Below, one piece after another: positions 21,476-31,986 of a DNA stretch of 64,000 bases. Source of the DNA: Daejeonella sp. Its GTDB lineage: Bacteria > Bacteroidota > Bacteroidia > Sphingobacteriales > Sphingobacteriaceae. The first letter of the stretch is position 1, and the number at the start of each line of letters is the position of its first letter. The notes beneath the pieces are model-generated. The model made no database searches, was not told the origin of the DNA, and was given only the letters and a program-made list of their open reading frames with translations. The stretch is from positions 1 to 64,000 of the forward strand of contig NZ_JAUXXZ010000081.1 in NCBI RefSeq assembly GCF_030684675.1, given 5' to 3'. Both the position numbers and the translations under genes were made by a program.

Positions 21476-22492
21476 TTAAGACTTTGCCATTCCTTCCATT
21501 GCCTCAATCCAAAGCGGATGGTCGTTCAAACTTTCAACCAGTTGAACATGTTCACCACCCAGAGTCTTAAATTCATCACCATATTCAACTGTGACTTCAT
21601 AAACTGTTTCAAGGCAATCTGCAACAAAAGCGGGACAAAATACAAGCAGTCTTTTAACTCCCTTTTCTGCCAATTGCTCTATAACAACACTTGTATAGGG
21701 CTGAACCCATGGATCTTTACCTAAACGCGATTGAAAACAAACCGAATATTTATCTTCAGTAAGGCCAAGTTTTTTAGCGATCAGACGGGCAGTGTCATGA
21801 CATTGTGCTGAATAGCAAAATTTATTATTCTCGGTCAATGTGGAACAGCAATTCTCAACCTTGAGGCAATGTTTTTGTGAATGATCTGATTTAATAAGTT
21901 GTCTTTGGGGTAATCCATGAAAACTGAATAAAATATGATCGTATGTTTCAGGTTTATGCTTCCTACCATTCTCGGCAAAAGCTTCGATCATCAGTTCATT
22001 ATCATGAAAGGAATTAATGAAAGAGATATTGGGTATTGTTTGCCATTTTCTGACCAGTTCCATTACTTTTTCAAGAACAGAGCCGGTACTTGCAGAAGCA
22101 TAATGAGGAAACATTGGTATCACTTTGATGCTTCTGACCTGGGCATCCTTTAATTTATTTAATGCACTATCGATAGAAGGACTTTGGTAGCGCATAGCGA
22201 GTTCGACCTGATAATCAGCGCCTAAACGTTGCTGCAAAAGATCCCTTTGAAGCAGACTGTAATGCATTAATGGCGATCCGGTAGCATCTGACCATATCTC
22301 CCTGTATAATTTAGCAGATTTAGGGCCACGAAAAGGAACAATAATACCTTTAACAAGCAATGCTCTTGAAACGGGATTTATATCAATTACCCGCTCATCC
22401 ATCAGAAATTCATCCAGATATTTGCGAACATTCGCATTTGAGGGACTATCAGGTGTACCCAAATTAACCAATAAAATACCCTGCTTGCTCAT
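21476..22492 (-). CDS. hemH: Ferrochelatase
   Basis: KQGILLVNLGTPDSPSNANVRKYLDEFLMD; FSFHGLPQR; start shortened to MSKQG because a -7 box overlaps the longer ORF start. Confidence 0.95.
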   Translation of the reverse strand: MSKQGILLVNLGTPDSPSNANVRKYLDEFLMDERVIDINPVSRALLVKGIIVPFRGPKSAKLYREIWSDATGSPLMHYSLLQRDLLQQRLGADYQVELAMRYQSPSIDSALNKLKDAQVRSIKVIPMFPHYASASTGSVLEKVMELVRKWQTIPNISFINSFHDNELMIEAFAENGRKHKPETYDHILFSFHGLPQRQLIKSDHSQKHCLKVENCCSTLTENNKFCYSAQCHDTARLIAKKLGLTEDKYSVCFQSRLGKDPWVQPYTSVVIEQLAEKGVKRLLVFCPAFVADCLETVYEVTVEYGDEFKTLGGEHVQLVESLNDHPLWIEAMEGMAKS

Positions 22493-22510
22493 ATATCTTC
22501 TAAAGAGCGG

Positions 22511-22518
22511 CAAAGATA
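22511..22518 (-). promoter_or_regulatory. -7 box TATCTTTG upstream of hemH
   Basis: Plus-strand caaagata, exact TAnnTTTG match on the minus strand. Confidence 0.4.
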
Positions 22519-22580
22519 GTCTTAGGAATCATTTATAAAAAATGCTTCTTTGTATTTGACTTAAGAAAAACATTTTGGGA

Positions 22581-23255
22581 TCAGTGCTTCAGTTTCCAGA
22601 GCTTCCACCAGGGAGTTCCGGGCGAATCATGGTGTTCGTAATGATAGCCAAAAAAATAACAGGCAAAGAATGCTAGAATGTGATTTTTCTTTTGGGTACC
22701 CGACTGATGTTTGTTCGAATGTTCCCCATGGTGAGGAAGCCAGGTACCAAAATAAAACAGTTGAAGTGTACTAAGCAAGGATGGCAGGACCCAGAATAAA
22801 ATTAGGTTTATCTCAGCAATCCATAGCTTCAGCACATTATAAATCAAAGCCATAAGCAACAGCTGCCACCAGGATAAATATTCTTTGATAAAACTAATAT
22901 ACCAGGTTACAAAGTTCCCTGTGTGATAATCAGGGTCAAGCTCGGTATGTACATGTTTATGATGCTTATGATGTTTATCGTACAGTTTGCTGAATGGAAA
23001 GCCAGCGTATAATGTTGTACAAACCTGGCCAATAAAATTATTAAGTGTGGGATTAAAGCTTACTGTACCATGCATTGCATCATGAGCTGTGATAAAGAGC
23101 CCTGTGTATAAATGCATCTGAACCAGAATCATTAAATAAAGGACCGGATTCTGCAGATTTACCTGCCAAGTCATTAGATTTATAATACTCAAAACCCATA
23201 ATCCGATTACAATCAGTGCAATAATTAAACCTGTTTTTGACTGATATTTGGGCAT
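22581..23255 (-). CDS. crtW: Beta-carotene ketolase (CrtW-type membrane di-iron oxygenase)
   Basis: His boxes HDAMHG, HKHHKHVH, TWLPHHGEHSN, YHYEHHDSP; adjacent carotenoid genes. Confidence 0.85.
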   Translation of the reverse strand: MPKYQSKTGLIIALIVIGLWVLSIINLMTWQVNLQNPVLYLMILVQMHLYTGLFITAHDAMHGTVSFNPTLNNFIGQVCTTLYAGFPFSKLYDKHHKHHKHVHTELDPDYHTGNFVTWYISFIKEYLSWWQLLLMALIYNVLKLWIAEINLILFWVLPSLLSTLQLFYFGTWLPHHGEHSNKHQSGTQKKNHILAFFACYFFGYHYEHHDSPGTPWWKLWKLKH

Positions 23256-23269
23256 AGTATTTTAATTTC

Positions 23270-24118
23270 TCAATATTCTTCCAGAACAGCCTTAATCTGC
23301 TGCATCAGCCATAATGGAGTTGAAGTTGCACCACAAATTCCAACCTTATCTCCAGGCTTGAACATTTCTCTGGACAACTCTTCCTCACTCGAGATAAAAT
23401 AAGTATTTGGGTTAACACTCTTACAAACGTCAAATAAAACCTTACCATTTGAAGACTTCTTGCCAGACACAAAAACGATATGGTCATAGTTTACAACAAA
23501 CTTTCTCAGATCTTCATCCCTGCTTGAAACCTGTCTGCAAATGGTATCGTTCGCTTTAATATCGTATCCTCGTCTGATCAGTTCATCCTTAATCTCGTAA
23601 AACTTCGCAGTACTTTTGGTTGTCTGGCTATAGAGCGTGAATTTATGTGGGAGATCCGCATTATCAAGTTCCGATATATCCTGAAATACAAGTGCATCAT
23701 TATTCGTCTGGCCTTGCAATCCTATAACTTCAGCATGCCCATGCTTACCAAACAGAAGTACTTTTTCATTATTATCATAGGAATTCTTAACCCGGTTCTG
23801 AAGCTTTAGTACAACGGGACAGGATGCATCAATCAGCGTGATATTATTCTCAAGGGCCAAACGGTATGTTTCTGGAGCTTCACCATGTGCCCGGATCAAC
23901 ACCTTCTCATTCTTAATATTAAGCATGTCTTCATGAGAAATAATCTTAAGTCCCATCGCCTTTAAACGATTTACTTCTTCATCATTATGCACGATATCGC
24001 CCAAACAATACAGATAACCATCTTCGGCCAGAATATCTTCAGCCATGTCAATGGCATAAACCACTCCAAAACAGAATCCTGAATCCTGATCAATCGTTAC
24101 CTTCAGATTATAGTCCAT
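23270..24118 (-). CDS. ispH: 4-hydroxy-3-methylbut-2-enyl diphosphate reductase
   Basis: DSGFCFGVVYAIDMAED; IRAHGEAPE; DASCPVV; GICGATSTPLWLMQQI. Confidence 0.96.
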   Translation of the reverse strand: MDYNLKVTIDQDSGFCFGVVYAIDMAEDILAEDGYLYCLGDIVHNDEEVNRLKAMGLKIISHEDMLNIKNEKVLIRAHGEAPETYRLALENNITLIDASCPVVLKLQNRVKNSYDNNEKVLLFGKHGHAEVIGLQGQTNNDALVFQDISELDNADLPHKFTLYSQTTKSTAKFYEIKDELIRRGYDIKANDTICRQVSSRDEDLRKFVVNYDHIVFVSGKKSSNGKVLFDVCKSVNPNTYFISSEEELSREMFKPGDKVGICGATSTPLWLMQQIKAVLEEY

Positions 24119-24176
24119 TGCTTTTACTCAATTGCTGAAACTCAGCGGATTTATTACAAAAATACGAAAATGTTCA

Positions 24177-24809
24177 TCACAAAGCCCACATATTAAGGGC
24201 GAGGAAAAACCCGAACTGTGCAAAAAGAAGCACAATTGCTGCATTATTCTCCTTTCTGAAATTCAAACCTGAAAAAAACAGAAATAGAAAAAAAGAAAAA
24301 ATATACCATCCCAGGTAGTTTTGAATCGGAATAATGCCTCCGTACCAGGACCAGTAATCAAACCTTATGGCCACAGGCTCAATCAGGAAATCAATTCCCA
24401 GCAATATACCTGCACCCAATGCAGAAAACAACAATCTGCTTTTAAGATTGAACTGCTGTAGAAATACTCCGGTGCAATAGACAAGAATCAACCAGTTTAC
24501 ACCAATGAGCAGCGGGGTGGCCCATAATTTTACTCCTAAAGCGGACCCATAGGTATAATTCCCAAAGATCCTCCCGGTATTGACGCCGATCACTTCAATA
24601 AAAAAACCTGCCAGATAGATCCCAATAACAAATTTTATAAGGTCAGCAGATCTTTCATTTACAGTTAGAACCATCAGCAATAGCATCAGCAATAAATGGA
24701 AGGGAACCAGTTTTATGAAAAGATCCTCAAGCGCCGGACTCAGAAAACCATACAGACCAACGAGGTGAAATAATACGATTATCAAACTGCAAAGTAATAT
24801 CCGGTTCAT
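24177..24809 (-). CDS. Carotenoid biosynthesis membrane protein (CruF/DUF422 family)
   Basis: Polytopic; FFIEVIGVNTGRIFGNYTYGSALGVKLWATPLLIGVNWLIL. Confidence 0.85.
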   Translation of the reverse strand: MNRILLCSLIIVLFHLVGLYGFLSPALEDLFIKLVPFHLLLMLLLMVLTVNERSADLIKFVIGIYLAGFFIEVIGVNTGRIFGNYTYGSALGVKLWATPLLIGVNWLILVYCTGVFLQQFNLKSRLLFSALGAGILLGIDFLIEPVAIRFDYWSWYGGIIPIQNYLGWYIFSFFLFLFFSGLNFRKENNAAIVLLFAQFGFFLALNMWAL

Positions 24810-24811
24810 CT

Positions 24812-25903
24812 TCAGCTCTTTATTATCCTTCCCTTCCAGAGGATGGTTTTAGTAAAATGTTTTTTCGCAGATTGTACGGAAATAAACACCATACAAAGTA
24901 GTTGAAATGGATGTAATAATAGATTTCGCCAAACACTCTGGCCTGAAAGTAAAGAAATCATTACTCTGCTTAAAACGATCAGAGATAATGCAAACATGAC
25001 CAGTTCGATACCTAAAAAATAAGTTATGGCTAGCGGTCCTAGAACGACAAGAAAAAGGTAAAGAAAAAGGCCAAACACGTTATAGTTAAATCCTGCAAAA
25101 AAGTTTTTACTAAAACCTTCAACTGCCTCTGTGAATGAACGGTACATTCGGCAATGAATGTATCCGTTTGCAAGTAGTGCCTCTGCTTTGTAGCCATTGA
25201 CTTTGATCAGCCTCATTATCTCAATATCCTCCACCACTTTTTCTTTGACCTGTTCATGCCAGAGATTGGTTTTGTAATTATCCGCATCAAACATCATAAA
25301 CTGCCCACTCGCAGCAGAAAAAGAAGGATTCCCCGATAACCTGACCAGCCGGAGTGGAAGCAAATTGAGCAAGAGGAAATGCATAAGCGGAACCACCAAT
25401 CGCTCACCCCATGTAACTGTCACCTGGTCTGTAAAGATACTGAGCAGGCCGAGCTGATTTAGTTTCATTCTGTGAATGGAATTATTGATTAGCCCATCAG
25501 CGATCGTTTCATCTGCATCAAGAAAAATCAGGTATTCACCTTTTGCCATAGCTGCAAGCTGGAAACAAGCATAATTCTTTCCGAGCCAGTCTTTGGGGAG
25601 ATCTTTACCCTTAACTACTTTAAAGCGTTTGTGAATTTCACAGAAATCCGAGCAGAGCTTAAAGGTTTGATCAGAAGAATGATCATCAAGCACAATGACT
25701 TCAAAATTTTGATAATCCTGATTCCGGATAGACTCAAGCAGATCAATAATATTTCGTTCTTCATCTCTTGCCGGGATCAAAATTGAAACCAGGGCATTGT
25801 ACTTTTTTCCGGTCTTGGTCAGTTTCGGATTAGAAATGAAGTTAAACAGAGTTACTGTAAACCTAAGAATAAGAAAAAAATAGATGAGGTAAATCAGTAT
25901 CAT
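24812..25903 (-). CDS. Glycosyltransferase family 2
   Basis: ALVSILIPARDEERNIIDLLESI; VLDDHSSDQT; FLDADETI; C-terminal TM segments. Confidence 0.9.
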   Translation of the reverse strand: MILIYLIYFFLILRFTVTLFNFISNPKLTKTGKKYNALVSILIPARDEERNIIDLLESIRNQDYQNFEVIVLDDHSSDQTFKLCSDFCEIHKRFKVVKGKDLPKDWLGKNYACFQLAAMAKGEYLIFLDADETIADGLINNSIHRMKLNQLGLLSIFTDQVTVTWGERLVVPLMHFLLLNLLPLRLVRLSGNPSFSAASGQFMMFDADNYKTNLWHEQVKEKVVEDIEIMRLIKVNGYKAEALLANGYIHCRMYRSFTEAVEGFSKNFFAGFNYNVFGLFLYLFLVVLGPLAITYFLGIELVMFALSLIVLSRVMISLLSGQSVWRNLLLHPFQLLCMVFISVQSAKKHFTKTILWKGRIIKS

Positions 25904-25905
25904 GC

Positions 25906-26529
25906 CTATACTTGAATCGCGGTTTGTTTCTTCCGCGATGTTTCATAATGTTTATTATATGCACTTTTAATTAGCTGCAGACTGGTAAACTCCGCACCCT
26001 CCCAATCCTGAAGATAACAGGTCATTACCGCCTTGCGATGCTCAAAATAATCGACAAAACTGGCAGCAAAAATATACTTGAATTTACGGCTTGAGCTATT
26101 GATCAGATTGATTAAACCCTTTTGAAACTGAATTTCATCCACATGGCCTGAATAAAGTTTCCCCTGAGGAAAGATAAGTACCAGATTTTCAGGATTATTT
26201 AGCAGTTTTCCGGCATATTCCAGTGTTTCGATTGCACTCCGGGAATTCTTTTTTACTGAAAAACTACCCAGATACTTTAAAAACCAAACCTTTCTATAGT
26301 TTTCTTCTGTAATCATTACATGGAAATTTTTCTTAAAATAAAGCCGGTTGATCTGAAACATCAAAAAGCCATCCCACCAAGAACAATGGTTAGCAAGCAA
26401 TAAAATTGACTGGTCTTTATCAAACTCTGTCTGATTAAATTTCAACTCTTCAAAGTCGGATTTAATAATTCTATTGATATACCAGGAGAAGAATTGAAAA
26501 ATAATTTTGTTCCGGCGTGGCTCAAGCAT
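25906..26529 (-). CDS. 1-acyl-sn-glycerol-3-phosphate acyltransferase-like
   Basis: LLANHCSWWDGFL (HX4D variant) and FPQGKLYSG. Confidence 0.82.
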   Translation of the reverse strand: MLEPRRNKIIFQFFSWYINRIIKSDFEELKFNQTEFDKDQSILLLANHCSWWDGFLMFQINRLYFKKNFHVMITEENYRKVWFLKYLGSFSVKKNSRSAIETLEYAGKLLNNPENLVLIFPQGKLYSGHVDEIQFQKGLINLINSSSRKFKYIFAASFVDYFEHRKAVMTCYLQDWEGAEFTSLQLIKSAYNKHYETSRKKQTAIQV

Positions 26530-26588
26530 AATTAAAGATAAAATTTTTTATAAACCCTGAAATATTTAAAGACAGAACATCTAAATTA

Positions 26589-28049
26589 TTACTTAATCAG
26601 TCCGTCAACTATTTTCGCCGAGAGCAGCGCGAGTGGTATCCCGCCTCCGGGATGTACGCTGCCTCCTGCAAAATATAAATTCTTAACACCGGATGAAAAA
26701 TTAGCATGCCTTAAAAAAGCAGAAAACTGACTGTTAGAACTGCTTCCATACAATGAGCCCTGGTATGAAAAGGTCTTCGAATCAATCCCCCTTGGATCAA
26801 GAACAGATTCACAATTAATCAGTTGACTAATATCTCTTCCCAGATTTCTGGAAAGCTTTTCTATAATATTTTTTCTTGATACCCGAATCAGTTCATCCCA
26901 GTCCTGCCCTGTATCCGATGGCACATTGATCATTGTAAACCAGTTTTCGGAACCTTCGGGAGCATCCTTCGGATTGCTTTTAGAACTGATATGGACATAT
27001 ACTGTTGGATCAGAACCTATACTTTTCCCCTTCCATATCTGTCTGAATTCTTCCTGATAATCTTCAGTAAAAAATATATTATGCAGGCCTAATTCAGCGA
27101 AGGCAGCATTTATACCCCAGTAAAAGATCAGGGCTGAACTGCTGCGTTCCTGATTTTTTAAGCGTTCAGGAACCTTGATATCCTTTAATAAACGAGTGTA
27201 GGTATACCAAACATCCATATTGGAAATGATCAGATCAGCGGGATGGCTCTGCCCCCCACAAATAAGACCAATAACCTTATTATTTCTTATTTCTATCTCA
27301 TCTACATAGGAATTGAAATGAAATTTGACCCCCAGGTCAATCGCCAGTTTTGTAAGTGAACTGACAATGGCATACATTCCCCCAAGCGGGAAATAAGCGC
27401 CAAAATGCTGTTCAAAATGTGGAATTATATTAAGTGTAGCAGGGGCTTGATAGGGATTGGAACCATTATAAGTTGCATAGCGGTTAAACAGTCGGACGGT
27501 TCGGCTATCCCTAAACCTGGCCTCATTGGCTTGATTCATTGAACGGAAAGCATCTATCTGAGGAAAACGCAAAAGAGACTTAAGAGTCCCTATGTTCAGG
27601 TAACTTTGCAGCTTATGCAGGGATCTTTGCAGGAATACAGGATTAGTAATTTCATAAATATCTCTGCTTTTACTCAAAAAATCTAAAACAGAATCAGCTG
27701 AATCATTGGTTTTTTCTGCTATTTCATTCGAAAATTTTTCAGGATCAGCAAATGCATGAATCCTTGTACCATCTTCATAAAAATAATTACAAATGGTATC
27801 CAGTTTCTCGTAAGCAAAATAATCTTGTGGATCTTTACCAGCCAAACGAAAAAGCTCATCCACATACTGTGGCATCGTAAATAAACTCGGTCCTGCATCG
27901 AAACGAAAAGCCTCAAGCCTGATCTCTGAAAGCTTTCCGCCCGTCTGAGCCGAGGCTTCAAAAACCTCAACCTGATGACCTTTTATAGCAAGTCGAATAG
28001 CAGCAGCAATACCGGCAATACCTGCACCAATAATAATGGCTTTAGACAT
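26589..28049 (-). CDS. Phytoene desaturase-family FAD enzyme, CrtD-like
   Basis: AIIIGAGIAGIAAAIRLAIKGHQVEVFEASAQTGGKL; FDAGPSLFTMP; FAGGSVHPGGGIPLALLSAKI. Confidence 0.88.
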   Translation of the reverse strand: MSKAIIIGAGIAGIAAAIRLAIKGHQVEVFEASAQTGGKLSEIRLEAFRFDAGPSLFTMPQYVDELFRLAGKDPQDYFAYEKLDTICNYFYEDGTRIHAFADPEKFSNEIAEKTNDSADSVLDFLSKSRDIYEITNPVFLQRSLHKLQSYLNIGTLKSLLRFPQIDAFRSMNQANEARFRDSRTVRLFNRYATYNGSNPYQAPATLNIIPHFEQHFGAYFPLGGMYAIVSSLTKLAIDLGVKFHFNSYVDEIEIRNNKVIGLICGGQSHPADLIISNMDVWYTYTRLLKDIKVPERLKNQERSSSALIFYWGINAAFAELGLHNIFFTEDYQEEFRQIWKGKSIGSDPTVYVHISSKSNPKDAPEGSENWFTMINVPSDTGQDWDELIRVSRKNIIEKLSRNLGRDISQLINCESVLDPRGIDSKTFSYQGSLYGSSSNSQFSAFLRHANFSSGVKNLYFAGGSVHPGGGIPLALLSAKIVDGLIK

Positions 28050-28145
28050 GAAACGAAAATACGCTATTTCATCCCTAAATGGGATTTGGATGAAAATATG
28101 ACAGGAATATTATTCAATAATATCAGTAAATCCTCCGTAAATAAA

Positions 28146-28595
28146 CTATCTGCCCTTCGAACCTTTTAACCACTGATCGACTGAATATGGACCGGAACCT
28201 ACAATCCAGAAAAGAATAAGCAGCATCAAGACCAGCACCGATAACCAAAGTTCTGAATTAAGTTGAGAAAAGCCTTTCGTCAGATTCACGAAAAATACCG
28301 CTCCTAAAAGAATAGGAATCTGAATTACCGCGGCAAACCTGGTAACAAGTCCCAGTGTAATTAAAACCCCTCCTACAAGGTGGGCAAAAGCAACCGTATG
28401 GACTACCGCAAGTGCCATCAGACCCGAAAATCCAAAAACACTGTTCTGAATAATCCAGTCCTTCTGAGCTTCAGTATCGCTGATAAAAGCTAGCCCTTTA
28501 CTTAAAATTAAAAGTCCAAGAACTATCCGGATTGAGTCGAGCCACTTAGCGTGATGTACATCGCCCCAGTGCTCTATTTTTTGAACTAAGTTCAT
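28146..28595 (-). CDS. DoxX family membrane protein
   Basis: Four hydrophobic segments with VHTVAFAHLVGGVLITLGLVTRFAAVIQIPIL. Confidence 0.8.
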   Translation of the reverse strand: MNLVQKIEHWGDVHHAKWLDSIRIVLGLLILSKGLAFISDTEAQKDWIIQNSVFGFSGLMALAVVHTVAFAHLVGGVLITLGLVTRFAAVIQIPILLGAVFFVNLTKGFSQLNSELWLSVLVLMLLILFWIVGSGPYSVDQWLKGSKGR

Positions 28596-28677
28596 AAAAA
28601 CCTCCTTTTTAACGAGTTGATTATATTAATTTACAAAAAATTGGGGCCTAAAGCAAATTAAACTTAGGTAATGCGAC

Positions 28678-30087
28678 TTACTTAAGGGTATTGAGTACTC
28701 TGAACATCTTCTGCCTGATGCCAGAACTGCTTCCATTATAATTATTGATCATAAATGAAAATACCATAGGGGTTCCGGAAGCTGAAGTATGGTATCCGGT
28801 ATAAGCGATTACATCACTGATTGTCCCGCTTTTCATTTTCATATTGTTATACTGCGGAAGACTATTGAAATAGCTATCAAACCAAATTTCCTTCTTCAGG
28901 GATTGAAGTATCCGTGCCATTGCCATAGTTGAAACACGGTTGGCAGGGGACAGACCACTTCCATCATAGATATTCATTGATGCTGGATCTATTCCGATCC
29001 TTTTACTCCAAAAGTCCTTCACAAGTTCAGTACCCTTACTTATGGTTACATCTTTCCCTTCTTTCCAGGCTATTGTTTTTATCAGGTGTTCACCAAAAAG
29101 ATTGATACTCTTCTGATTAAACCAGTAAACAATTTCATGAAGTGGGGGAGATGTATGAACTGAAATAATTTTTGTTTGAGGAAGTAATGGTTTCCTGTTT
29201 GCTGCTAATACTCTTGCAGTGATTACACCATTTTCAACCTGAATATCCGATTGCCTTAATTTATTCTGCAAACGATAAGCCAGATCATAAGCCGGATCAG
29301 GAACTGAAGCTGAAATTGCTTTCTTAAGATCGACTCCATAAGTTCCCCTCAGGTAAATAACAGTTGAAAATGGGGCAGAATAAGCATAAACATTATCTCC
29401 TGTGCCCGGGGCGCCGATTTTTACTTCATTAACAATCTTAAGGTATGACATTTCGGGATCGGTTCTCAATAGCTCCGCAGGTTCCCCGACTCTGCCGGGT
29501 TTAAAATGCATATCAAATTGATTCTCGCGCCAGGTTAAGGAAGATAGTCCGGCACCATAATAATTCCCCATATCCTGCCAGGTCCAGCCCCCAGGCATGG
29601 TTTCAGTTCCAAATAAGCTATCATCAGCAATAATTTGTCCTGCAATATTTTTAATCCCGGTTCTTGTCAGGGCATCTACCCATTTCATGAGTATCAGATC
29701 AGACCGGCTCTGGTCGTAGCGATCACTTCCCAACGCAGGATCTCCTCCACCAGTAATGATGATATCCCCATTCAGTGTTCCGTTCGCAGAAATTGAACCA
29801 GAATAGCCTAGTGTTGTTTCCCAGGTAAAATCCTTACCCAAAATATGGTAGGCACTTGCTGAGGTAATTGTTTTGAGTGTAGAAGCACTCGACAGACCTG
29901 TATTCCCATTTGCTGAATAAATCACATCTCCCGTTTCGGCATTCAATACGCTCAATGAGCCACTGGCATACCTCATCTGCGGATCAGATTCGAACGTTTT
30001 GTAAGCGTTTTCGATCTTTTGTTTCAGACCTTGTGCATGAGCAGATGGAATAGAAAATACAAGAATAAGAAACAGGAAATTTTTCAT
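28678..30087 (-). CDS. dacB: D-alanyl-D-alanine carboxypeptidase/endopeptidase (PBP4)
   Basis: SASTLKTITSAS (SxxK), YGAGLSSLTWRENQF, DGSGLSPANRV, MKSGTISD. Confidence 0.92.
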   Translation of the reverse strand: MKNFLFLILVFSIPSAHAQGLKQKIENAYKTFESDPQMRYASGSLSVLNAETGDVIYSANGNTGLSSASTLKTITSASAYHILGKDFTWETTLGYSGSISANGTLNGDIIITGGGDPALGSDRYDQSRSDLILMKWVDALTRTGIKNIAGQIIADDSLFGTETMPGGWTWQDMGNYYGAGLSSLTWRENQFDMHFKPGRVGEPAELLRTDPEMSYLKIVNEVKIGAPGTGDNVYAYSAPFSTVIYLRGTYGVDLKKAISASVPDPAYDLAYRLQNKLRQSDIQVENGVITARVLAANRKPLLPQTKIISVHTSPPLHEIVYWFNQKSINLFGEHLIKTIAWKEGKDVTISKGTELVKDFWSKRIGIDPASMNIYDGSGLSPANRVSTMAMARILQSLKKEIWFDSYFNSLPQYNNMKMKSGTISDVIAYTGYHTSASGTPMVFSFMINNYNGSSSGIRQKMFRVLNTLK

Positions 30088-30141
30088 GTTTATTTTTTAG
30101 ACTTTATTCAGAATCGATAATTTAACCTGAACAAAAAAAAA

Positions 30142-31281
30142 TTAAATACCTTTTGATAAAGAAAGGAATCTTCCTACTGCTAAAGAAGTACGGACCAGGT
30201 TAGAAGCGGTGTATTTCATTGCAGTCTCCAAATCAGTTGGCTGGTTACCAATAGCAAATAGCAGATCAAAATATTTATTCATCTCAGGATGATCATGCAG
30301 GGGTACTTTTCCGGCAAGTCCTATAACCGGGATGCCTTTCTCCTTTGCATATTTAGCCACTGCAAAGGGACCCTTACCCTGCAAAGTCTGCTCATCCAGA
30401 CTGCCTTCTCCGGTTATCAGCAGATCGGCATTTTTCAAACTTTCTTTAAAACCGGTGATCTGTAAAAAATGTTCCCCTCCATTTACTAATTCTGCATTTA
30501 AGAACGTTCGCAAAGTCGCGGAGATACCACCTGCAGCTCCTCCATGAACAATCTCATCCATTTTGATTCCTGTCGACTTAAATGCAAGATCTGACAAATT
30601 TGTCAAAGCAAGATCCAGAAATTTTACATCTTCAGGGCTTGCTCCTTTTTGGGGACCAAAAACTGCTGCAGATCCTTGCTCACCCAAAAGTAAATTATCA
30701 ACGTCACAAAGTACTGTGATATTACATTTCAAGACCCGTTTATCAAATGCTGTGCTATCAATTTGCCGGAAGCGGGGCATATTGAGGGGCAAAGCCGCCA
30801 ATTCATGACCATCAGCATCCTTGAATTTCATACCCAGCGCACTTAGAATTCCAATTCCACCATCGACAGTTGCTGAACCTCCAAGACCAATGATAATCTT
30901 TTCGACCTGCCTGTCCAGTGCAAAACGAATTAATTGCCCGGTCCCGAAAGAGGAAGCCATTAGCGGTGATCTTTCTTCCGGATTTAACAAGCGGATACCT
31001 GAGGCATCCGCCATTTCAATTACTGCGGTTTTACCCTGATCTATTATACCAAACGAAGCTTTAATCAATCTCCCTAAAGGATCGTGAACATCATATTCAT
31101 GCCAGACACCTCCGCATTTCTCCACAATCAAATGTCCGGTACCATCCCCCCCATCTGCAATAGGGAAGCATTCAGAAGTAAAATTTAACCCGCTGCGTTT
31201 TAAACCCTCCTGAATAGCGTCAGCAGTCTCATTTGCCGTAAGACTATGTTTAAAGGCATTTGGAGCAATCAGAATATGCAT
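30142..31281 (-). CDS. Glycerate kinase
   Basis: MHILIAPNAFKHSLTANETADAIQEGL; PIADGGDGTGHLIV; GLGGSATVDGGIGILSALG. Confidence 0.95.
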   Translation of the reverse strand: MHILIAPNAFKHSLTANETADAIQEGLKRSGLNFTSECFPIADGGDGTGHLIVEKCGGVWHEYDVHDPLGRLIKASFGIIDQGKTAVIEMADASGIRLLNPEERSPLMASSFGTGQLIRFALDRQVEKIIIGLGGSATVDGGIGILSALGMKFKDADGHELAALPLNMPRFRQIDSTAFDKRVLKCNITVLCDVDNLLLGEQGSAAVFGPQKGASPEDVKFLDLALTNLSDLAFKSTGIKMDEIVHGGAAGGISATLRTFLNAELVNGGEHFLQITGFKESLKNADLLITGEGSLDEQTLQGKGPFAVAKYAKEKGIPVIGLAGKVPLHDHPEMNKYFDLLFAIGNQPTDLETAMKYTASNLVRTSLAVGRFLSLSKGI

Positions 31282-31302
31282 GATGCTGAAATCAGATCAA
31301 TT

Positions 31303-31863
31303 TTAATCTTCAACCTCAACAACCATTTCGATCTCAATAGCCCAATTAGCCGGAAGAGCTGACATCCCCACTGCTGAGCGGGCATGTTTACCTTTCTCTC
31401 CAAATACTTGTACCATCAGATCCGAAAATGCATTCATCACCTTAGGCTGATCTTTGAAATCGGGAGTAGATTGCACCATACCTAAAACCTTAACAATTCG
31501 CTTTACTTTATTCAGGTCCCCAAGTTCTGCCTTTAAGCTCGAAAGCAATGAAATTGCGGTTAATCGTGCTGCTTCCTGACCTTGCTCAAGCGTCAGATCA
31601 TCTCCAACCCTCCCGGTAACCCTGGTACCATCCGGTTTATCAGGGCCATGTCCGGCCGTATATACAAGATTACCTACACGAACAGTTTTTACATAGCTTG
31701 CTAATGGGGCACTTGGTTTTGCTAAAACAATGTTCAGGTCCTTCAATCGCTTATCGAAATCAATAACTTCAGCTTTTGAATCCCCTTTTACCTGCGCTTT
31801 GGATACAGAAATACAGCCCATTAAAGCAACAGCTAACATGGATATTAAGAAATACTTTTTCAT
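31303..31863 (-). CDS. RidA family protein with signal peptide (possible lipoprotein)
   Basis: Leader MKKYFLISMLAVALMGCISVSKAQ; RidA core VRVGNLVYTAGHGPD...VVKVLGMVQSTPDF. Confidence 0.88.
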   Translation of the reverse strand: MKKYFLISMLAVALMGCISVSKAQVKGDSKAEVIDFDKRLKDLNIVLAKPSAPLASYVKTVRVGNLVYTAGHGPDKPDGTRVTGRVGDDLTLEQGQEAARLTAISLLSSLKAELGDLNKVKRIVKVLGMVQSTPDFKDQPKVMNAFSDLMVQVFGEKGKHARSAVGMSALPANWAIEIEMVVEVED

Positions 31864-31986
31864 TATTTTAATTCTGGCAAAAATTTAAATTAAATCAATT
31901 TCTGTAAAAAATTAATGCTGACCTACTAAACCTTTAAGAAAAGTAAATCAGCATTAAGATTAGAAATGTTTGTGTTTAGGGAATTA

